Assembly: GCA_003388505.1 (NCBI GenBank)
Contig: QQVO01000033.1
Coordinates: 1 to 64,000, forward strand
Reading direction: 5' to 3'
From: Planctomycetota bacterium
Lineage (GTDB): Bacteria; Planctomycetota; Planctomycetia; Planctomycetales; Planctomycetaceae
DNA length: 64,000 nt
The position numbers and the translations under genes are program-made. The notes beneath the pieces are model-generated. The model was given only the letters and a program-made list of their open reading frames with translations. It was not told the DNA's origin and did not search any database. This document shows positions 35,032 to 44,675 of the stretch, piece after piece; position 1 is the stretch's first letter, and the number at the start of each line of letters is the position of its first letter.

Positions 35032-35832
35032 TCAGTACGCGTTATCAAGCAGAAACGTCTCAATCGCCGAATTGACTGCTGCGGGGTCTTCGAGCGGCGC
35101 CATGTGGCCCGCCGCCTCAATCACCTTGAACTCAGCGGCGGGCATCCGGGTTGCAATCTCCAGCATCTCGTCCACGGTCGAGATCGCGTCCTCCTCGCCG
35201 ACAATCAACAGCGCCGGCAGGTCAATCTGCGGCAGCAGTCCGGTTGCGTCAGGCCGCTCGGCCATGCCGCGCGCGGCGGCGGCAATCCCGGCCGAAGAAG
35301 TCGAACGAATCACCGCCTGGACGGTATCGACGATGTCCGGCCGTTCTTCCCTCGTTCTGGTCGAGAACAGTTTGGCCGGCATCGTGCGGGCGATGAAATC
35401 CGGCCCCTCTTTCAGAACCTTTGCCGCCAGACCATGCCGCGTCGACTGCGCCTCTTCGGTATCCGCTTCGGCGCGAGTGTCGCACAGAATGAGCGAGCCG
35501 AGACGATCCCGGTGTCGCTCAAAGAACTGCCAAGCGATGTAGCCGCCCATCGAGAGTCCGCAGAAGCTGACCGGCTCCGTGACTTCCAGTTCCGTCAAGA
35601 GAGCCCCAAGATCGTCGGCGAACTGTTCCATCCCGACCGTTCCCTCGGTCACGTCGCTCCCCCCGAACCCGCGGAGGTCCGGCGCGATGACGCGATGGGT
35701 GTTCGCGAAATGCTCGATCTGCGCCCGCCACATCGTGTGGTCGAGCGGAAACCCGTGGACGAACAGGAGCGGACGTCCACTTCCTTCCTCGACGACATTC
35801 AGGCGGACGTCGCCGATCGAAACGGTGGGCAT
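35032..35832 (-). CDS. Alpha/beta-fold hydrolase
   Basis: This is 266 residues. HGFPLDHTMW holds the oxyanion region, GLSMGG the nucleophile Ser94, LLIVGEEDAIS the acid and AAGHMAPLE the catalytic His, in the normal order for the fold. It has no signal peptide. It resembles 3-oxoadipate enol-lactonase/haloperoxidase-type hydrolases, but the substrate is open. It is followed 31 nt later by the PhoD-like gene and preceded by the thioredoxin-like gene, all on the minus strand. Confidence 0.9.
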   Translation of the reverse strand: MPTVSIGDVRLNVVEEGSGRPLLFVHGFPLDHTMWRAQIEHFANTHRVIAPDLRGFGGSDVTEGTVGMEQFADDLGALLTELEVTEPVSFCGLSMGGYIAWQFFERHRDRLGSLILCDTRAEADTEEAQSTRHGLAAKVLKEGPDFIARTMPAKLFSTRTREERPDIVDTVQAVIRSTSSAGIAAAARGMAERPDATGLLPQIDLPALLIVGEEDAISTVDEMLEIATRMPAAEFKVIEAAGHMAPLEDPAAVNSAIETFLLDNAY

Positions 35833-35864
35833 GGAGATCAGTCGCGTTAGTCGAATAGCGGGAG

Positions 35865-38420
35865 CTACTCTTGGTCAGCAGGCTTGAACAGCGATTCGTT
35901 GACTCTCCGCACGCGTTGCCCTCGTTCCGCCACGGGAACCTCCGCGGTCATTTTGAGGTTCATCGGGCGGAGGCAGGTCTTGTCGTTGCAGGTCTGATAT
36001 CGCACGGTCAATTCAAGCGTTTCGGTCTTTCCCGCAGCCGACGCCGGCACGCGCAGCGTTCCCCTCAGAACGACCCGCTCTTCGTAGACGGAAAGCGGCT
36101 CGTCGAATCCCTTGACCTCGAATGCGTGTCCCTCGGGGTAGACCGGATCTTCCAGCGCCGTTTTCAGTTTCCCCGCCGCCTTGATTTCCGTGGCGATCAG
36201 AAACTTCGGCTGCGCCGGGTTGGCGTTGATGTGCCAGCCGTCAATGATGTCGATCACGACCGCGACCTCGCATTCTCCTCCGGCGGGGAGCCGATCGACG
36301 GAGAGATAGGCTTTGGCCGAGACTTTTTCGTGCTTTTTGGCCTCCTCATCCGTGAGTTTCGCCGCGGGCGTGAGATTCTTGTCTTCTTCGTCGCCTTGCG
36401 CGGGGGCTGCTCCGGTTTCGGCGACTGCCACGGCCGCCGTAACTCCGGGCGGACCGAACGCAGTCAGGTAACGGTCGAGTGCGAGAGTCAAGTACGCCAT
36501 CGAAGCGGGAGATTCGGTCAACCGGCCCGCGAACGTGTTGAGCGTCTTCGCCGCGTACTCTTGATAGGCGTCCTCTCCGGTCAACACGGCCAGCTTGACG
36601 AGGTTGTCCACGCTCACGCTGTTTCCTGAAGGAATCACGGAATCGTAGGCGTCCCTGGCCCTGGCGAGCAGTTGCTCGTGGTCTGTCGGGGTAAAGTAGA
36701 AGCCCCCGCGATCATCACGGAACAACTCGATCTGTTCCTCGGTCAACCGCCGCGCCGAGTCGAGCCAGGCGTCCTCGCCGGTGACATCATGCAGCGCGAG
36801 CAGGCCGGCGACGAGAAACGCGTAGTCGTCGAGGTAGGCGTACAGAGGCGCCTGGCCCGGCCTGAGCGTGTGCAGCAGACGTCCCTCCTGGCTTCGCATT
36901 TCATCGAGCAAGAACTGCGCAGACCTTTCCGCGGCGGTGATGTAATCCTCGCGGTCCAGCGCCCGGCCGGCGCGGGCCAGCGCACGGATCGTCAGGCCGT
37001 TCCATCCGGTCAGGATCTTGTCGTCGCGGAGCAACGCGGGCCGCTCCCTGCGAACGTGCAGGAGCTTGTGCCGCATCATCTGAATGCGATCGCTCAATTC
37101 GTCCTGGGAAATCCCCAGTTCGGCTGCGGCGGCGTCCAGCGGTTGCGGGAGATAGAGGACGTAGCCGTGTTCAAAGATCTGTTCGCCGTCCATTCCGTAC
37201 ACAAACCGGAAGAGATCGGCGTCCTCTTCACCGAGCGCTTGCGTGATTTGCTCCTGAGACCAGACGTAGTACTTCCCTTCGACGCCGTCGGTCTCCGCGT
37301 CGAGGGCGGAGTAGAATCCGCCGCGGGGATCGGCCATCTCGGCAAGCAGGAAGTCGAGCGTTTCCTCGGCCACGACGCGGTACTCTTCCCGACCGGTGCG
37401 TGCATAGGCGGCTGCGTAGACTTCGGCCAGTTGGGCATTGTCGTAGAGCATCTTCTCAAAGTGCGGGACGCGCCACTCCCGGTTGACGCTGTAGCGATGA
37501 AAGCCGCCGCCGAGGTGATCCCGCAGTCCGCCGGCGGCCATTCGCTGAAGCGTGTGGTCGAGCGCTTCGAGGGCCGCGGTGTGGTCGCCATCGTCGTGCG
37601 TCTGGATCAACATCAGGCGGCTGGGAACCGGAAACTTGGGGCCGATCGGGGCGTCGGCGTCAAAGTCGAATCCGCCGTGCTGCGGATCATAGTGCTCCAT
37701 AACGGCTGCGAGCCCGGCGTCGACCACCGAACGATCCAGTTCAGCTGCGTCCAGCACCAGCGACGGTTGCGCCAGCCGGCGGACTTCGCGGGTGATGACC
37801 TCCGCGTTCTGTTTCAGATTGTCCGCACGCGTGGCCCACAAATCCTGAATCTGCTTCAGCACCGTCATGAATCCGGGGCGTCCCGGCAGATCTTCCGGCG
37901 GGAAGTAGGTGCCGCCGGCGAACGGCTTGCCATCGGGTGTCAGGAACATCGACAGCGGCCAGCCGCCCCCCTGATTGGACCCGATTGCACTGTGGTAGAC
38001 CTGCAGGGCGAGCATGTACAGGTCGTCGATCTCCGGGCGCTCCTCGCGATCAACTTTGACGTTCACGAAGTATTCATTCATGTACGCGGCGATCTCCGCG
38101 TTCTCGAACACCTTGCGCTCCATCACATGGCACCAGAAGCAACTGCTGTAGCCGATCGAAAGAAAGATCGGCTTGTTCTCCCTCTGCGCCTTTTCAAACG
38201 CCTCCTCGCCCCACGGGTACCAGTCGACCGGATTGTGAGCGTGCAGTCTCAGGTAGGGGCTGGTTTCATCCGCCAGTCGGTTCTGCGTCTCGGCAGGTTC
38301 GGCGGCGTCCGGATCCGGGGTATCGTCCGCAAAGGAGGACTGAGGAGCGAATCCGCACAGCAGCAACAGGGAAAACGCGGCCAGACGCATGATGTGGCAA
38401 GGGACTTTTCGAGAGTGCAT
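35865..38420 (-). CDS. DUF255 thioredoxin-like protein fused to a DsbD-like domain
   Basis: This is 851 residues from ATG 38420 (AAGGA about 7 nt upstream); the longer frame to 38666 starts inside a repeat and is not real. The signal peptide ([21 protein letters not shown]) may begin at ATG 38390. A DUF255/spermatogenesis-associated-20-like domain (about 45-215) carries [29 protein letters not shown] and C94-F-W-C97. An alpha/alpha-toroid glycosidase-like domain (about 225-690) with [32 protein letters not shown] follows. The last about 130 residues resemble the DsbD N-terminal domain ([12 protein letters not shown]), a second redox pair. It may be a periplasmic thiol-exchange protein. The DsbD-like fusion is not in the classic family member. 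Confidence 0.88.
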   Translation of the reverse strand: MHSRKVPCHIMRLAAFSLLLLCGFAPQSSFADDTPDPDAAEPAETQNRLADETSPYLRLHAHNPVDWYPWGEEAFEKAQRENKPIFLSIGYSSCFWCHVMERKVFENAEIAAYMNEYFVNVKVDREERPEIDDLYMLALQVYHSAIGSNQGGGWPLSMFLTPDGKPFAGGTYFPPEDLPGRPGFMTVLKQIQDLWATRADNLKQNAEVITREVRRLAQPSLVLDAAELDRSVVDAGLAAVMEHYDPQHGGFDFDADAPIGPKFPVPSRLMLIQTHDDGDHTAALEALDHTLQRMAAGGLRDHLGGGFHRYSVNREWRVPHFEKMLYDNAQLAEVYAAAYARTGREEYRVVAEETLDFLLAEMADPRGGFYSALDAETDGVEGKYYVWSQEQITQALGEEDADLFRFVYGMDGEQIFEHGYVLYLPQPLDAAAAELGISQDELSDRIQMMRHKLLHVRRERPALLRDDKILTGWNGLTIRALARAGRALDREDYITAAERSAQFLLDEMRSQEGRLLHTLRPGQAPLYAYLDDYAFLVAGLLALHDVTGEDAWLDSARRLTEEQIELFRDDRGGFYFTPTDHEQLLARARDAYDSVIPSGNSVSVDNLVKLAVLTGEDAYQEYAAKTLNTFAGRLTESPASMAYLTLALDRYLTAFGPPGVTAAVAVAETGAAPAQGDEEDKNLTPAAKLTDEEAKKHEKVSAKAYLSVDRLPAGGECEVAVVIDIIDGWHINANPAQPKFLIATEIKAAGKLKTALEDPVYPEGHAFEVKGFDEPLSVYEERVVLRGTLRVPASAAGKTETLELTVRYQTCNDKTCLRPMNLKMTAEVPVAERGQRVRRVNESLFKPADQE

Positions 38421-38527
38421 TTCAGTTCCTTCTGAGACATCGATTCCGCACACGCGGTCGTGCGATCCTACCAGAATCCCGGAGCCTTCACACGCGGATT
38501 TCCTGCTGCAGGCCGTGTTTCTTTCGG

Positions 38528-39145
38528 CTACGGCCAGTGCCATCCGGTGTGACCGCACAACAGAGGCAGAATAGAGCGCGTTGCGAATGAGTGTCGGCGA
38601 TCTGTCTCGCGGAATCTCGGGGTCGACAGTCCGCAAACCGTTCGACGCGGACACATGGTAGAGCAATTTGCTCTAGCGAAATGATGCGCCAGATCGCTGA
38701 GGATGAAACCGATCCCGATCCCCAGCAGCGACCCACTCAACCGCGGCTTCCTCCAGCACAGCGGCAGCAGCATGAACAGCGGAACGGCCCAGAACATGTG
38801 GTGGATCTGCAGGAGCAGGGGCGCCGTCTTGTTGAACTCGACGGCCGTCCGCCCCTGCCCGAAGCGAAGCTGAAGCGTAACCGCTTCGGTGAGCACGGTG
38901 ACGCCCGCCGCCCACCCCCAGAGCCACTGGCGGCGTTTGATGCGTGCGCGTTCGCTTTTCTGACTCGCCCAGTCCATATCCAAAGTGAGGCGGATGCAGC
39001 CGAGAAACATCACGCAGAAAAAGGCACAATCAAAAAGAAAACTCGGGTCCGCGCGATCGTTCTGCAGTCTTGATTCAGATTCGCGCAGAAGTGTATTCTG
39101 GACGTCCTGTGGTGGTCTCCCCAGAGAGTATTCGGTTGCAGTCAT
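38528..39145 (-). CDS. Membrane protein whose C-terminus is encoded by a repeat
   Basis: This is 205 residues from ATG 39145. About four hydrophobic spans are visible: [20 protein letters not shown] (about 36-56), [37 protein letters not shown] and [19 protein letters not shown] (to about 155). The tail after HHFA ([13 protein letters not shown]...) is translated repeat A and is unlikely to be ancestral. The start codon overlaps the ATG of the divergent gene at 39144. I do not recognise the family. Confidence 0.6.
   Translation of the reverse strand: MTATEYSLGRPPQDVQNTLLRESESRLQNDRADPSFLFDCAFFCVMFLGCIRLTLDMDWASQKSERARIKRRQWLWGWAAGVTVLTEAVTLQLRFGQGRTAVEFNKTAPLLLQIHHMFWAVPLFMLLPLCWRKPRLSGSLLGIGIGFILSDLAHHFARANCSTMCPRRTVCGLSTPRFRETDRRHSFATRSILPLLCGHTGWHWP
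38571..38676 (-). repeat. 105-bp YTAG-bounded repeat (family A), copy 4
   Basis: Minus-strand CTAGAGCAAATTGCTCTACC at the left and CATTCGCAACGCGCTCTAT at the right. Unlike the other gene-abutting copies, its TAG is out of phase with the gene before it, so that gene's frame continues through the repeat to 38528. Confidence 0.78.
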
Positions 39146-39491
39146 GTTGTCACGGTTTTCGGACGTCTGCCTCGGATGCCTCGCATCGGCCTATCTGTGG
39201 AATAGGCGGATACTTCGCTGGTCGATGCCGGCCGGCGTTGTCACGTGTGTTGGCGGCAGCATTCTTCAGGCCAGTCTGATAGTCGAGTTTGGGATCGCGA
39301 TGCTATTTGCGCCTGTAGTCATCGCAGCGGCTTTGGTTTTCGCGGTCATTGCCCGTGGATGGCTGGTCGAGATCTGGACGCACCGGGCTCAGATCGAGAA
39401 CTGTGTGAGCAACCTCACTGCCCGATCGCCTGACGGCGCAATCGAGTCAACGCTTGAGGCTATCTTGGATGAAGCGATTCGCTCATCCTGA
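39144..39491 (+). CDS. Small membrane protein of unknown function
   Basis: This is 115 residues from ATG 39144; the frame is open to 38985 but that part overlaps the divergent gene. It has two hydrophobic stretches (about 30-50, MPAGVVTCVGGSILQASLIV, and 50-75, AMLFAPVVIAAALVFAVIA). A polar helix with WTHRAQIENCV and AIESTLEAILDEAIRSS follows. The ATG overlaps the minus-strand ATG by two bases, so one of the two starts is probably misplaced. Confidence 0.5.
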   Translation: MLSRFSDVCLGCLASAYLWNRRILRWSMPAGVVTCVGGSILQASLIVEFGIAMLFAPVVIAAALVFAVIARGWLVEIWTHRAQIENCVSNLTARSPDGAIESTLEAILDEAIRSS

Positions 39492-39785
39492 ATCCCCGAA
39501 CGCCGCCGCCAGCACTGCAACTGGTTTCCGTTCGCCTGCAATCAGTTTCTTGTGCTACCTTCCGCAGCGCGTCAGCCGCTGAAACCGCGACCGCAGATCT
39601 TGCGTCACCGGTTCCGGCTTCCCGTCCCCGATCTGGCGGCGGTCGAGGGTAGCCCTCCCGCGTCCGCGGCTTGTTCCCGATCGTCCGGCCGCTTTTCGAA
39701 TCGCCATTCCCACATATCGCCGGATCGGATACACAACTCTCCTCGAAGCAACTCCTATCATCGGGACGAATGGAATCGAACCCGG

Positions 39786-40928
39786 ATGACGCCTGGTGAG
39801 ACAGTTCGACGATTGCCCTGGGTCATGGTTCTGGCCGTGATCGGGCTATTGGCGATCGGGTGGTCGGGGATTGCGCGGGGGGATGAACTGGCCGGGGGGG
39901 GCGTGTTTGCGACCCGGCAGGCGGTGTGGATTGTGCTGGGGATTCCCGCCATGCTGGCGGCGTTGTGGGTTCCTTACCGGGAACTGAAGCCGTGGGCCTA
40001 TGGTTTTTTCGCGGTCTGCCTGTGTCTTCTCGTGGCGGTCTACTTTTTTCCGGCGAAGAACTACGCCCATCGCTGGATTCCGCTGGGGTTCGCCGACTTG
40101 CAGCCGTCGGAGCTGGCCAAACTGGCCTACATTCTGGCGCTGGCGCATTACTTGATGCACCGGCGGAACTACCGGCGGCTGACCGGTCTGATTGCACCAT
40201 TCGTCATCACGGCGATTCCGGTGCTGTTGATCGTCCGCGAGCCGGATCTGGGCACGTCGCTGCTGTTCTTCCCGGTGCTGTTTTCCATGCTGTTTGCCGC
40301 CGGGGCGCGGCTGCGGCATCTGCTGCTGATTGCGATGCTGGGCGTGGCGATGCTGCCGGTGATGTGGTCGGTGATGAGCGCCGAACAGCGGTCGCGGGTG
40401 ACGTCGGTCTTCACGCAGAAAGACGGCGGTCCCGCCCCGCGCGGCGACGGCTATCACCTGCATCAGTCGAAGCAGGTCATCGCGCTGGGGGGCGTGTGGG
40501 GCAGTGAGATGTCGGGCATGCCGGTGAGCGACCCGAGGGCGTACCGGTTGCCGGCCGGCCGGACCGATTTTGTATTTTCTCTCGTCAGCGAGCGGTGGGG
40601 CCTGTGGGGGGCGATCGCGGTGTTTCTGCTGTACCTGCTGCTCATCGGCCGCGGACTGATCGTGGCCTCGGCGACGCACGAACCGTTCGGGCGGCTGCTC
40701 TGTGTGGGGGTGATGGCGCTGCTGGCAGCGCAGGTTGTCATCAACACCGGCATGACGGTCGGGCTGATGCCGATCACCGGTCTGACGCTCCCCCTGATGA
40801 GCTACGGCGGCTCCAGCCTGGTGACGACCTGCTTTGCCATCGGGCTGGTGCTCAACGTCGGCCTGCGGCCCGGCTATGAGATGACCGGAGAACCGTTCCG
40901 GTTTGGTCGGTCGGCGAAAGCCGCATGA
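39786..40928 (+). CDS. FtsW/RodA/SpoVE family peptidoglycan polymerase
   Basis: This is 380 residues from ATG 39786, with about ten membrane spans. SEDS family motifs are present: the W-I-P-L-G...QPSELAK segment ([20 protein letters not shown]), [14 protein letters not shown], the large loop with [19 protein letters not shown], and the signature [10 protein letters not shown] near the end. SEDS proteins polymerise glycan strands with a partner class B PBP. No PBP gene is adjacent. Planctomycetes lack FtsZ, so a RodA-like elongation role is more likely, but sequence alone does not separate RodA from FtsW. Confidence 0.9.
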   Translation: MTPGETVRRLPWVMVLAVIGLLAIGWSGIARGDELAGGGVFATRQAVWIVLGIPAMLAALWVPYRELKPWAYGFFAVCLCLLVAVYFFPAKNYAHRWIPLGFADLQPSELAKLAYILALAHYLMHRRNYRRLTGLIAPFVITAIPVLLIVREPDLGTSLLFFPVLFSMLFAAGARLRHLLLIAMLGVAMLPVMWSVMSAEQRSRVTSVFTQKDGGPAPRGDGYHLHQSKQVIALGGVWGSEMSGMPVSDPRAYRLPAGRTDFVFSLVSERWGLWGAIAVFLLYLLLIGRGLIVASATHEPFGRLLCVGVMALLAAQVVINTGMTVGLMPITGLTLPLMSYGGSSLVTTCFAIGLVLNVGLRPGYEMTGEPFRFGRSAKAA

Positions 40929-41272
40929 CGGGCACCCGGCCTCGAAGGACGCAACGATCGGGTCGTGGGTTTCCTCGGGGCTCTGTTCGACCAAAGGGAG
41001 CCCGCAGCACGCCGGTTCATGGAACCCGATCGCGAATGTTTCTGAGCACGCGGGGGGAGTGCCGTTTCGCCGTTTCGGCAATTGGGCAGATCGGTCTTGA
41101 CATGCCAGCCCTTTCCAATAAAACGAAGTAGCTCTTTGAAGGAATCTGCGTCAGGGAAGACGATTGGAACAGGCGCCGATTGAGCAGTGCGTTGCGCTGC
41201 CGGCCTGGCTCCTGCGACGCCCGCTCTCCCTGTCGCCGGTTCAAAACGTCTGTTGATTAAGGAAGGGAATCC
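40929..41272. other. Intergenic, nothing recognised
   Basis: About 340 bases without a gene on either strand. A promoter for the 41273 gene is expected here but none is clear; AAGGAAGGG sits just upstream of its ATG. Confidence 0.4.
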
Positions 41273-42064
41273 ATGCGCCCCCAGTCCGGATTCACAACGG
41301 AGACTCCAGGCGTCCAGACGCTGGACGAGCCGACCGGCGTCCGCTGCGAAGCCGCGCCGCCAGGAGCGGATCGCCCGGCGAGTGCTATGATTGGAATTCT
41401 TGAGAAGGAGATCGAACGGTCGGTCCGCGAACTCATGATTCCGGCTGAGGAGGTGGAGAGGCTGCCGTCACAGGAACGGCATGACGTCAGAAACGACATG
41501 CAGGCGATCTCGTTCGCATTGCACCTGTTCCGCGGCCATGTCAATCGCGGGGGATATTCTCAGGCCGCCCAGACGATGAATTCTCTGGTCGCAACGCTGC
41601 ACAAGCTGCTGGGCCGCATGGGCGTCGGCTCGGCGGAATCGGAAGTGCCGGCAGAAAGAACGCTGGTCGTCAGCGACGAACCGGCCGAGCGCGAGTTGCT
41701 GGCCGGGTTGCTCAGGATTCACGACTTCGAGGTGGTGACGTCCGACGGGGAATGCGCCTGCGATCAGCTTCAACAAGCCTCGCCGTCTGTTGTGATATTC
41801 GACTTGCACGGGGGGAAACTGTCCGGGTTGGATGTGGTCGAGCAAGCCTCGTCACTCGCGGGCAGGGGAGATCTTCGCGTGTTCGTGCTTGGGAGCCCGC
41901 AATACGGCGTCTTCACCGGGTTGGAAACCTCTTCCGAGGGAGTTTTTGACAAGCCGTACGATCCCCAGGCGTTGGTCCGCGCGATGCTGCAGCAAGCCGG
42001 TTCAAGCAGCAGGCCGGTTGAAGTCGCCCCGGCTCGAATCGTACGTCCGCACGCACGGTTTTGA
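41273..42064 (+). CDS. Response-regulator-like protein with a helical N-terminal module
   Basis: This is 263 residues from ATG 41273, with AAGGAAGGG about 5 nt upstream. Residues about 128-245 form a REC domain: VVSDEPAERELL replaces the usual acidic pair (only D135-E136 remain), VVIFDLHGGK holds the phospho-acceptor Asp, and FDKPYDP holds the conserved Lys. The N-terminal half (about 45-120) is helical with ERHDVRNDMQAISFALHLFRGHV, which recalls the phospho-acceptor helix of histidine-kinase dimerisation domains (H-D-x-x-N), but no ATPase domain follows. It could be an HPt-like plus REC relay protein. No kinase is adjacent. Confidence 0.75.
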   Translation: MRPQSGFTTETPGVQTLDEPTGVRCEAAPPGADRPASAMIGILEKEIERSVRELMIPAEEVERLPSQERHDVRNDMQAISFALHLFRGHVNRGGYSQAAQTMNSLVATLHKLLGRMGVGSAESEVPAERTLVVSDEPAERELLAGLLRIHDFEVVTSDGECACDQLQQASPSVVIFDLHGGKLSGLDVVEQASSLAGRGDLRVFVLGSPQYGVFTGLETSSEGVFDKPYDPQALVRAMLQQAGSSSRPVEVAPARIVRPHARF

Positions 42065-42953
42065 AGTGCGTGTGAGCGACGGAACCTCCGACTGTTGCAG
42101 TGGTTCGGACCGGCCCGCCGTTCAGCGAGACACGGTTCTCGAAAAAACTTCGAGGATGTTCCGGAAAAAACCGAACCAACGCTAAGCGCCGGGGGTCACA
42201 AGACGTACAACATGGTGTGCAGGTTCAGTCCGCAACCGGTTCATCTCCGGCCGGGCGGACCCGCTGACGAATGTCTCCTCGCCCTCTTGATGAAGTCAGG
42301 GCATTCTCTTTTGTGTTTTCCTGGAGGCTGCAGCAGAAGGCTGCAGGAAGGTGCAGTGATGGTGAATCAGAGCACGATCAACGTCGCGCAGGTCTTTGGC
42401 GGCTCCGTCAATACGACGGACGTCCAGCCCGAGATTGCCGTGAGCGTCTGCCGTGCTGATTCCCTGTCGAAGCACCCGGGGAAACCGCTCCCTTTGGGAC
42501 GCAGCCCGCGCGCGCTACGGCGTTTCGAACGCCGTCCTGCCGGCGGCGTGTATTCAGCCGGGATCGACGCCGAGTCGACAGCCTGGCGAATGCACCCAGC
42601 CACAGGCGGAGGCGCGGCGCATTACGCGTCCGAGCTTCCGGCCCGAGCCTGGGCGTCGCTCGTCGCAGCCAGATCGGCCTGACGACGCGACACGAAGTCC
42701 GGTTCCTCCGGGAACCCGAAATCGACCGGCTCGACGGGCGTCGGCACGACCGCAGGCAAATGCTGCGCACGTGCTGTCGTTGAGGCTGTTTGATCGACGT
42801 GTCTACGCCGATCAACCTCTACGCCCGTAGCGGGCAGTTGTGAAGACTCCTGCGACTGTCGCCGTGTGTCGCTCGGACTGCGTTGTGAATCCCAGAGGCG
42901 CTTTCATTACGAGAATCCGGTTTCTTCATTTCCTCCCGAAGGAGGGCGATCTC
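42065..42953. other. Long intergenic region with one weak small-ORF candidate
   Basis: Almost 900 bases. The only supported hint of coding is ATG 42359 with AGGAAGG 7 nt upstream (MVNQSTINVAQVFGGSVNT...), open to 42682. After about 40 residues, however, its composition turns Arg/Ala/Gly-rich and another frame looks equally open, so it may be decayed or frameshifted. No repeat family of the window is found here. Confidence 0.35.
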
Positions 42954-43505
42954 ATGGAAGACATTCAGTTCATCAATCTGGTTCGGCTTGCTCAGGCGGG
43001 CGATCGGGACGCCATGGGCCGGTTGGTCGAGGCGTTCGAGCCGACGGTCTTTGGAATCGTACTGCGCCGGCTGCGGAACCGGGCCGAAGCGGCCGAGGTG
43101 ACGCAGGAGGTCTTCCTGCGGGCGGTTCGCAAGCTCGACCAGTTGCGGGATCCGGCGCGGTTCCCGGGCTGGTTGAAGCGGATCGCGGTGCGGCTGGCGA
43201 TCAACCGGGCCGTGCGACGCCCGAAGGAGACGATCAGCGCTCCGGAGACGTTTGACGGCGTGAAGTGCGCACCGGATCACCCGATCGACGGTCTGATGCG
43301 CGTGGAACGGGCCGATCGGGTTCGCAGCGGGCTGTCCCGGCTGCGACCGCTTGACCGGGACACGCTGATCGCCTTCTACTTCGAGGGGCAGTCGCTCAAG
43401 GAGATGAGCGACCGGTTCTCGAGCCCGGTCGGTACGATCAAGCGACGGCTGCACACGGCGCGGCATCGCCTGAAGGCGGCTTTGACGGACGTCCAGCCGG
43501 CCTGA
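42954..43505 (+). CDS. ECF-type RNA polymerase sigma factor
   Basis: This is 183 residues from ATG 42954, with a strong GAAGGAGGG (42938-42946) 7 nt upstream. Region 2 is FINLVRLAQAGDRDAMGRLVEAFEPTVFGIVLRRLRNRAEAAEVTQEVFLRAV, followed by FPGWLKRIAVRLAINRAVRR. Region 4 is RLRPLDRDTLIAFYFEGQSLKEMSDRFSSPVGTIKRRLHTARHRLK. The RPPREAFYLxxFE-type core fits SigW/RpoE-like ECF factors. No anti-sigma gene is adjacent on either side. Confidence 0.9.
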   Translation: MEDIQFINLVRLAQAGDRDAMGRLVEAFEPTVFGIVLRRLRNRAEAAEVTQEVFLRAVRKLDQLRDPARFPGWLKRIAVRLAINRAVRRPKETISAPETFDGVKCAPDHPIDGLMRVERADRVRSGLSRLRPLDRDTLIAFYFEGQSLKEMSDRFSSPVGTIKRRLHTARHRLKAALTDVQPA

Positions 43506-43558
43506 TGGAAGCCGGCGGCGACAACCGCAGCCGTGCGGTATCGGTTGCCATCATGCAG

Positions 43559-43591
43559 CCGGCCCGCGAAGGAACGTCCTTCGCGGGCCGG
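43559..43591 (+). terminator. Strong hairpin downstream of the ECF sigma gene
   Basis: CCGGCCCGCGAAGGA (43559-43573) pairs perfectly with TCCTTCGCGGGCCGG (43577-43591) across a 3-nt loop, 54 nt after the sigma stop. A TATTGTGTTG tail and a later T run (43611-43616) follow. It lies between convergent genes, so it may terminate both. Confidence 0.7.
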
Positions 43592-43739
43592 TATTGTGTT
43601 GTCAGGTTACTTTTTTCCCCGGAAGTTGTTTCAGTTGAGTCAAGTTTCAGCGACCCGGCGAGCGGCAGGGCGTAAGCCCGCCGATTCGTTCTCCCACCGG
43701 ATAGCTCGGATGGTTTGACGCACTGCCTCGTCCGCCCGA

Positions 43740-44495
43740 CTATGGCAACTCGGCGGCGACGGCTTCGATCATGTCGGCTGTGACGTCGCGCCGGCCGTCT
43801 GCGTCGGCGGCCAGGCCGGCCAGTTGAAGTATCCGATCGATCGACCGCAGCTCCCCGCCCGTTCGTTCCCGGACCACGTCGACGGCGTCCGGCTCAAATT
43901 GTGGTCCCGTTCCATTCGCGGCGAGTTGTCGCTGCTGGAGATACGCGTCGGTTTCTCCGGGAGTGAGCAGGGGCCTGTCGATCCGCAACCGGGTCCGCGG
44001 CAATAGATCTTCGCGCAGCCACGCAGCGAACGGGGTGCGGGCCGTCCAGATGATCGTCAGGCCGGATCGTCCTTCGGCGTCGTCGATTAACCGCACCAGC
44101 AGCGAACGTGCGGACGACTCAAGCCGATCTGCATTGTCGAGGAGGAGCACCACTCGCCGCCCGGATTGCCTCATTCCGGCCAGGTGGGCCCAGACCGCCC
44201 GCTGAATTTCCCGGGGCGAGTCCGCCGCCGACACCCCCAGTCCGAAAGCGGCTCCCAACTCCCACGCCAGTTCGATATCGTCCAGTCGGCCGGCGTCGAG
44301 CAGGTGGCACAGGGCGGTCTTTCTCTGCATCTGCTTGTAAAATGTGCGGAGCAGATCGGTCTTCCCGCAACCGGCGGGGCCGGCGATTACACCGCATCCA
44401 AACGGTTGGCCGACGAGGAACTCCAACCTCGCCAGCGCCTCTTCATCGCGAGCGGAAAGCAGCGGTGCGTCGATGCGGTGATCGGACTGGAGCAT
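43740..44495 (-). CDS. AAA ATPase of the ExeA/MSHA-type
   Basis: This is 251 residues. Walker A GPAGCGKT (39-46), Walker B RRVVLLLDNADRL, sensor-type TIIWTARTPF and a C-terminal helical part with RTGGELRSIDRILQLAG match the AAA_22/ExeA group. It starts with DAPLLSARDEEALARLEFLV, typical of these proteins. It lacks the peptidoglycan-binding C-terminus of full ExeA. No secretion-pilus genes are nearby, so its process is not known. It is divergent from rsmE. Confidence 0.85.
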   Translation of the reverse strand: MLQSDHRIDAPLLSARDEEALARLEFLVGQPFGCGVIAGPAGCGKTDLLRTFYKQMQRKTALCHLLDAGRLDDIELAWELGAAFGLGVSAADSPREIQRAVWAHLAGMRQSGRRVVLLLDNADRLESSARSLLVRLIDDAEGRSGLTIIWTARTPFAAWLREDLLPRTRLRIDRPLLTPGETDAYLQQRQLAANGTGPQFEPDAVDVVRERTGGELRSIDRILQLAGLAADADGRRDVTADMIEAVAAELP

Positions 44496-44675
44496 GGTCA
44501 GGGCCCTGGAAAGGGGGAGTGCTTCGGAAGGGGTGTCAGCCGTGATCTGCGGCAGGTGTGCTGCGGACAGACTCGTTTCTTATGATCGGAAATTCGCCGG
44601 GTTCAGATTGACTGCCCTATCGGCCGATTCCGCCGGTCGGAACCTGTTGGCCGCTCTCAGGCAGGGGATTTCAGC

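Noticed and set aside
38421-38666. N-terminal extension of the DUF255 protein
   Set aside because: The first 82 codons lie in the family A repeat and upstream spacer; the signal peptide and Shine-Dalgarno fit ATG 38420.
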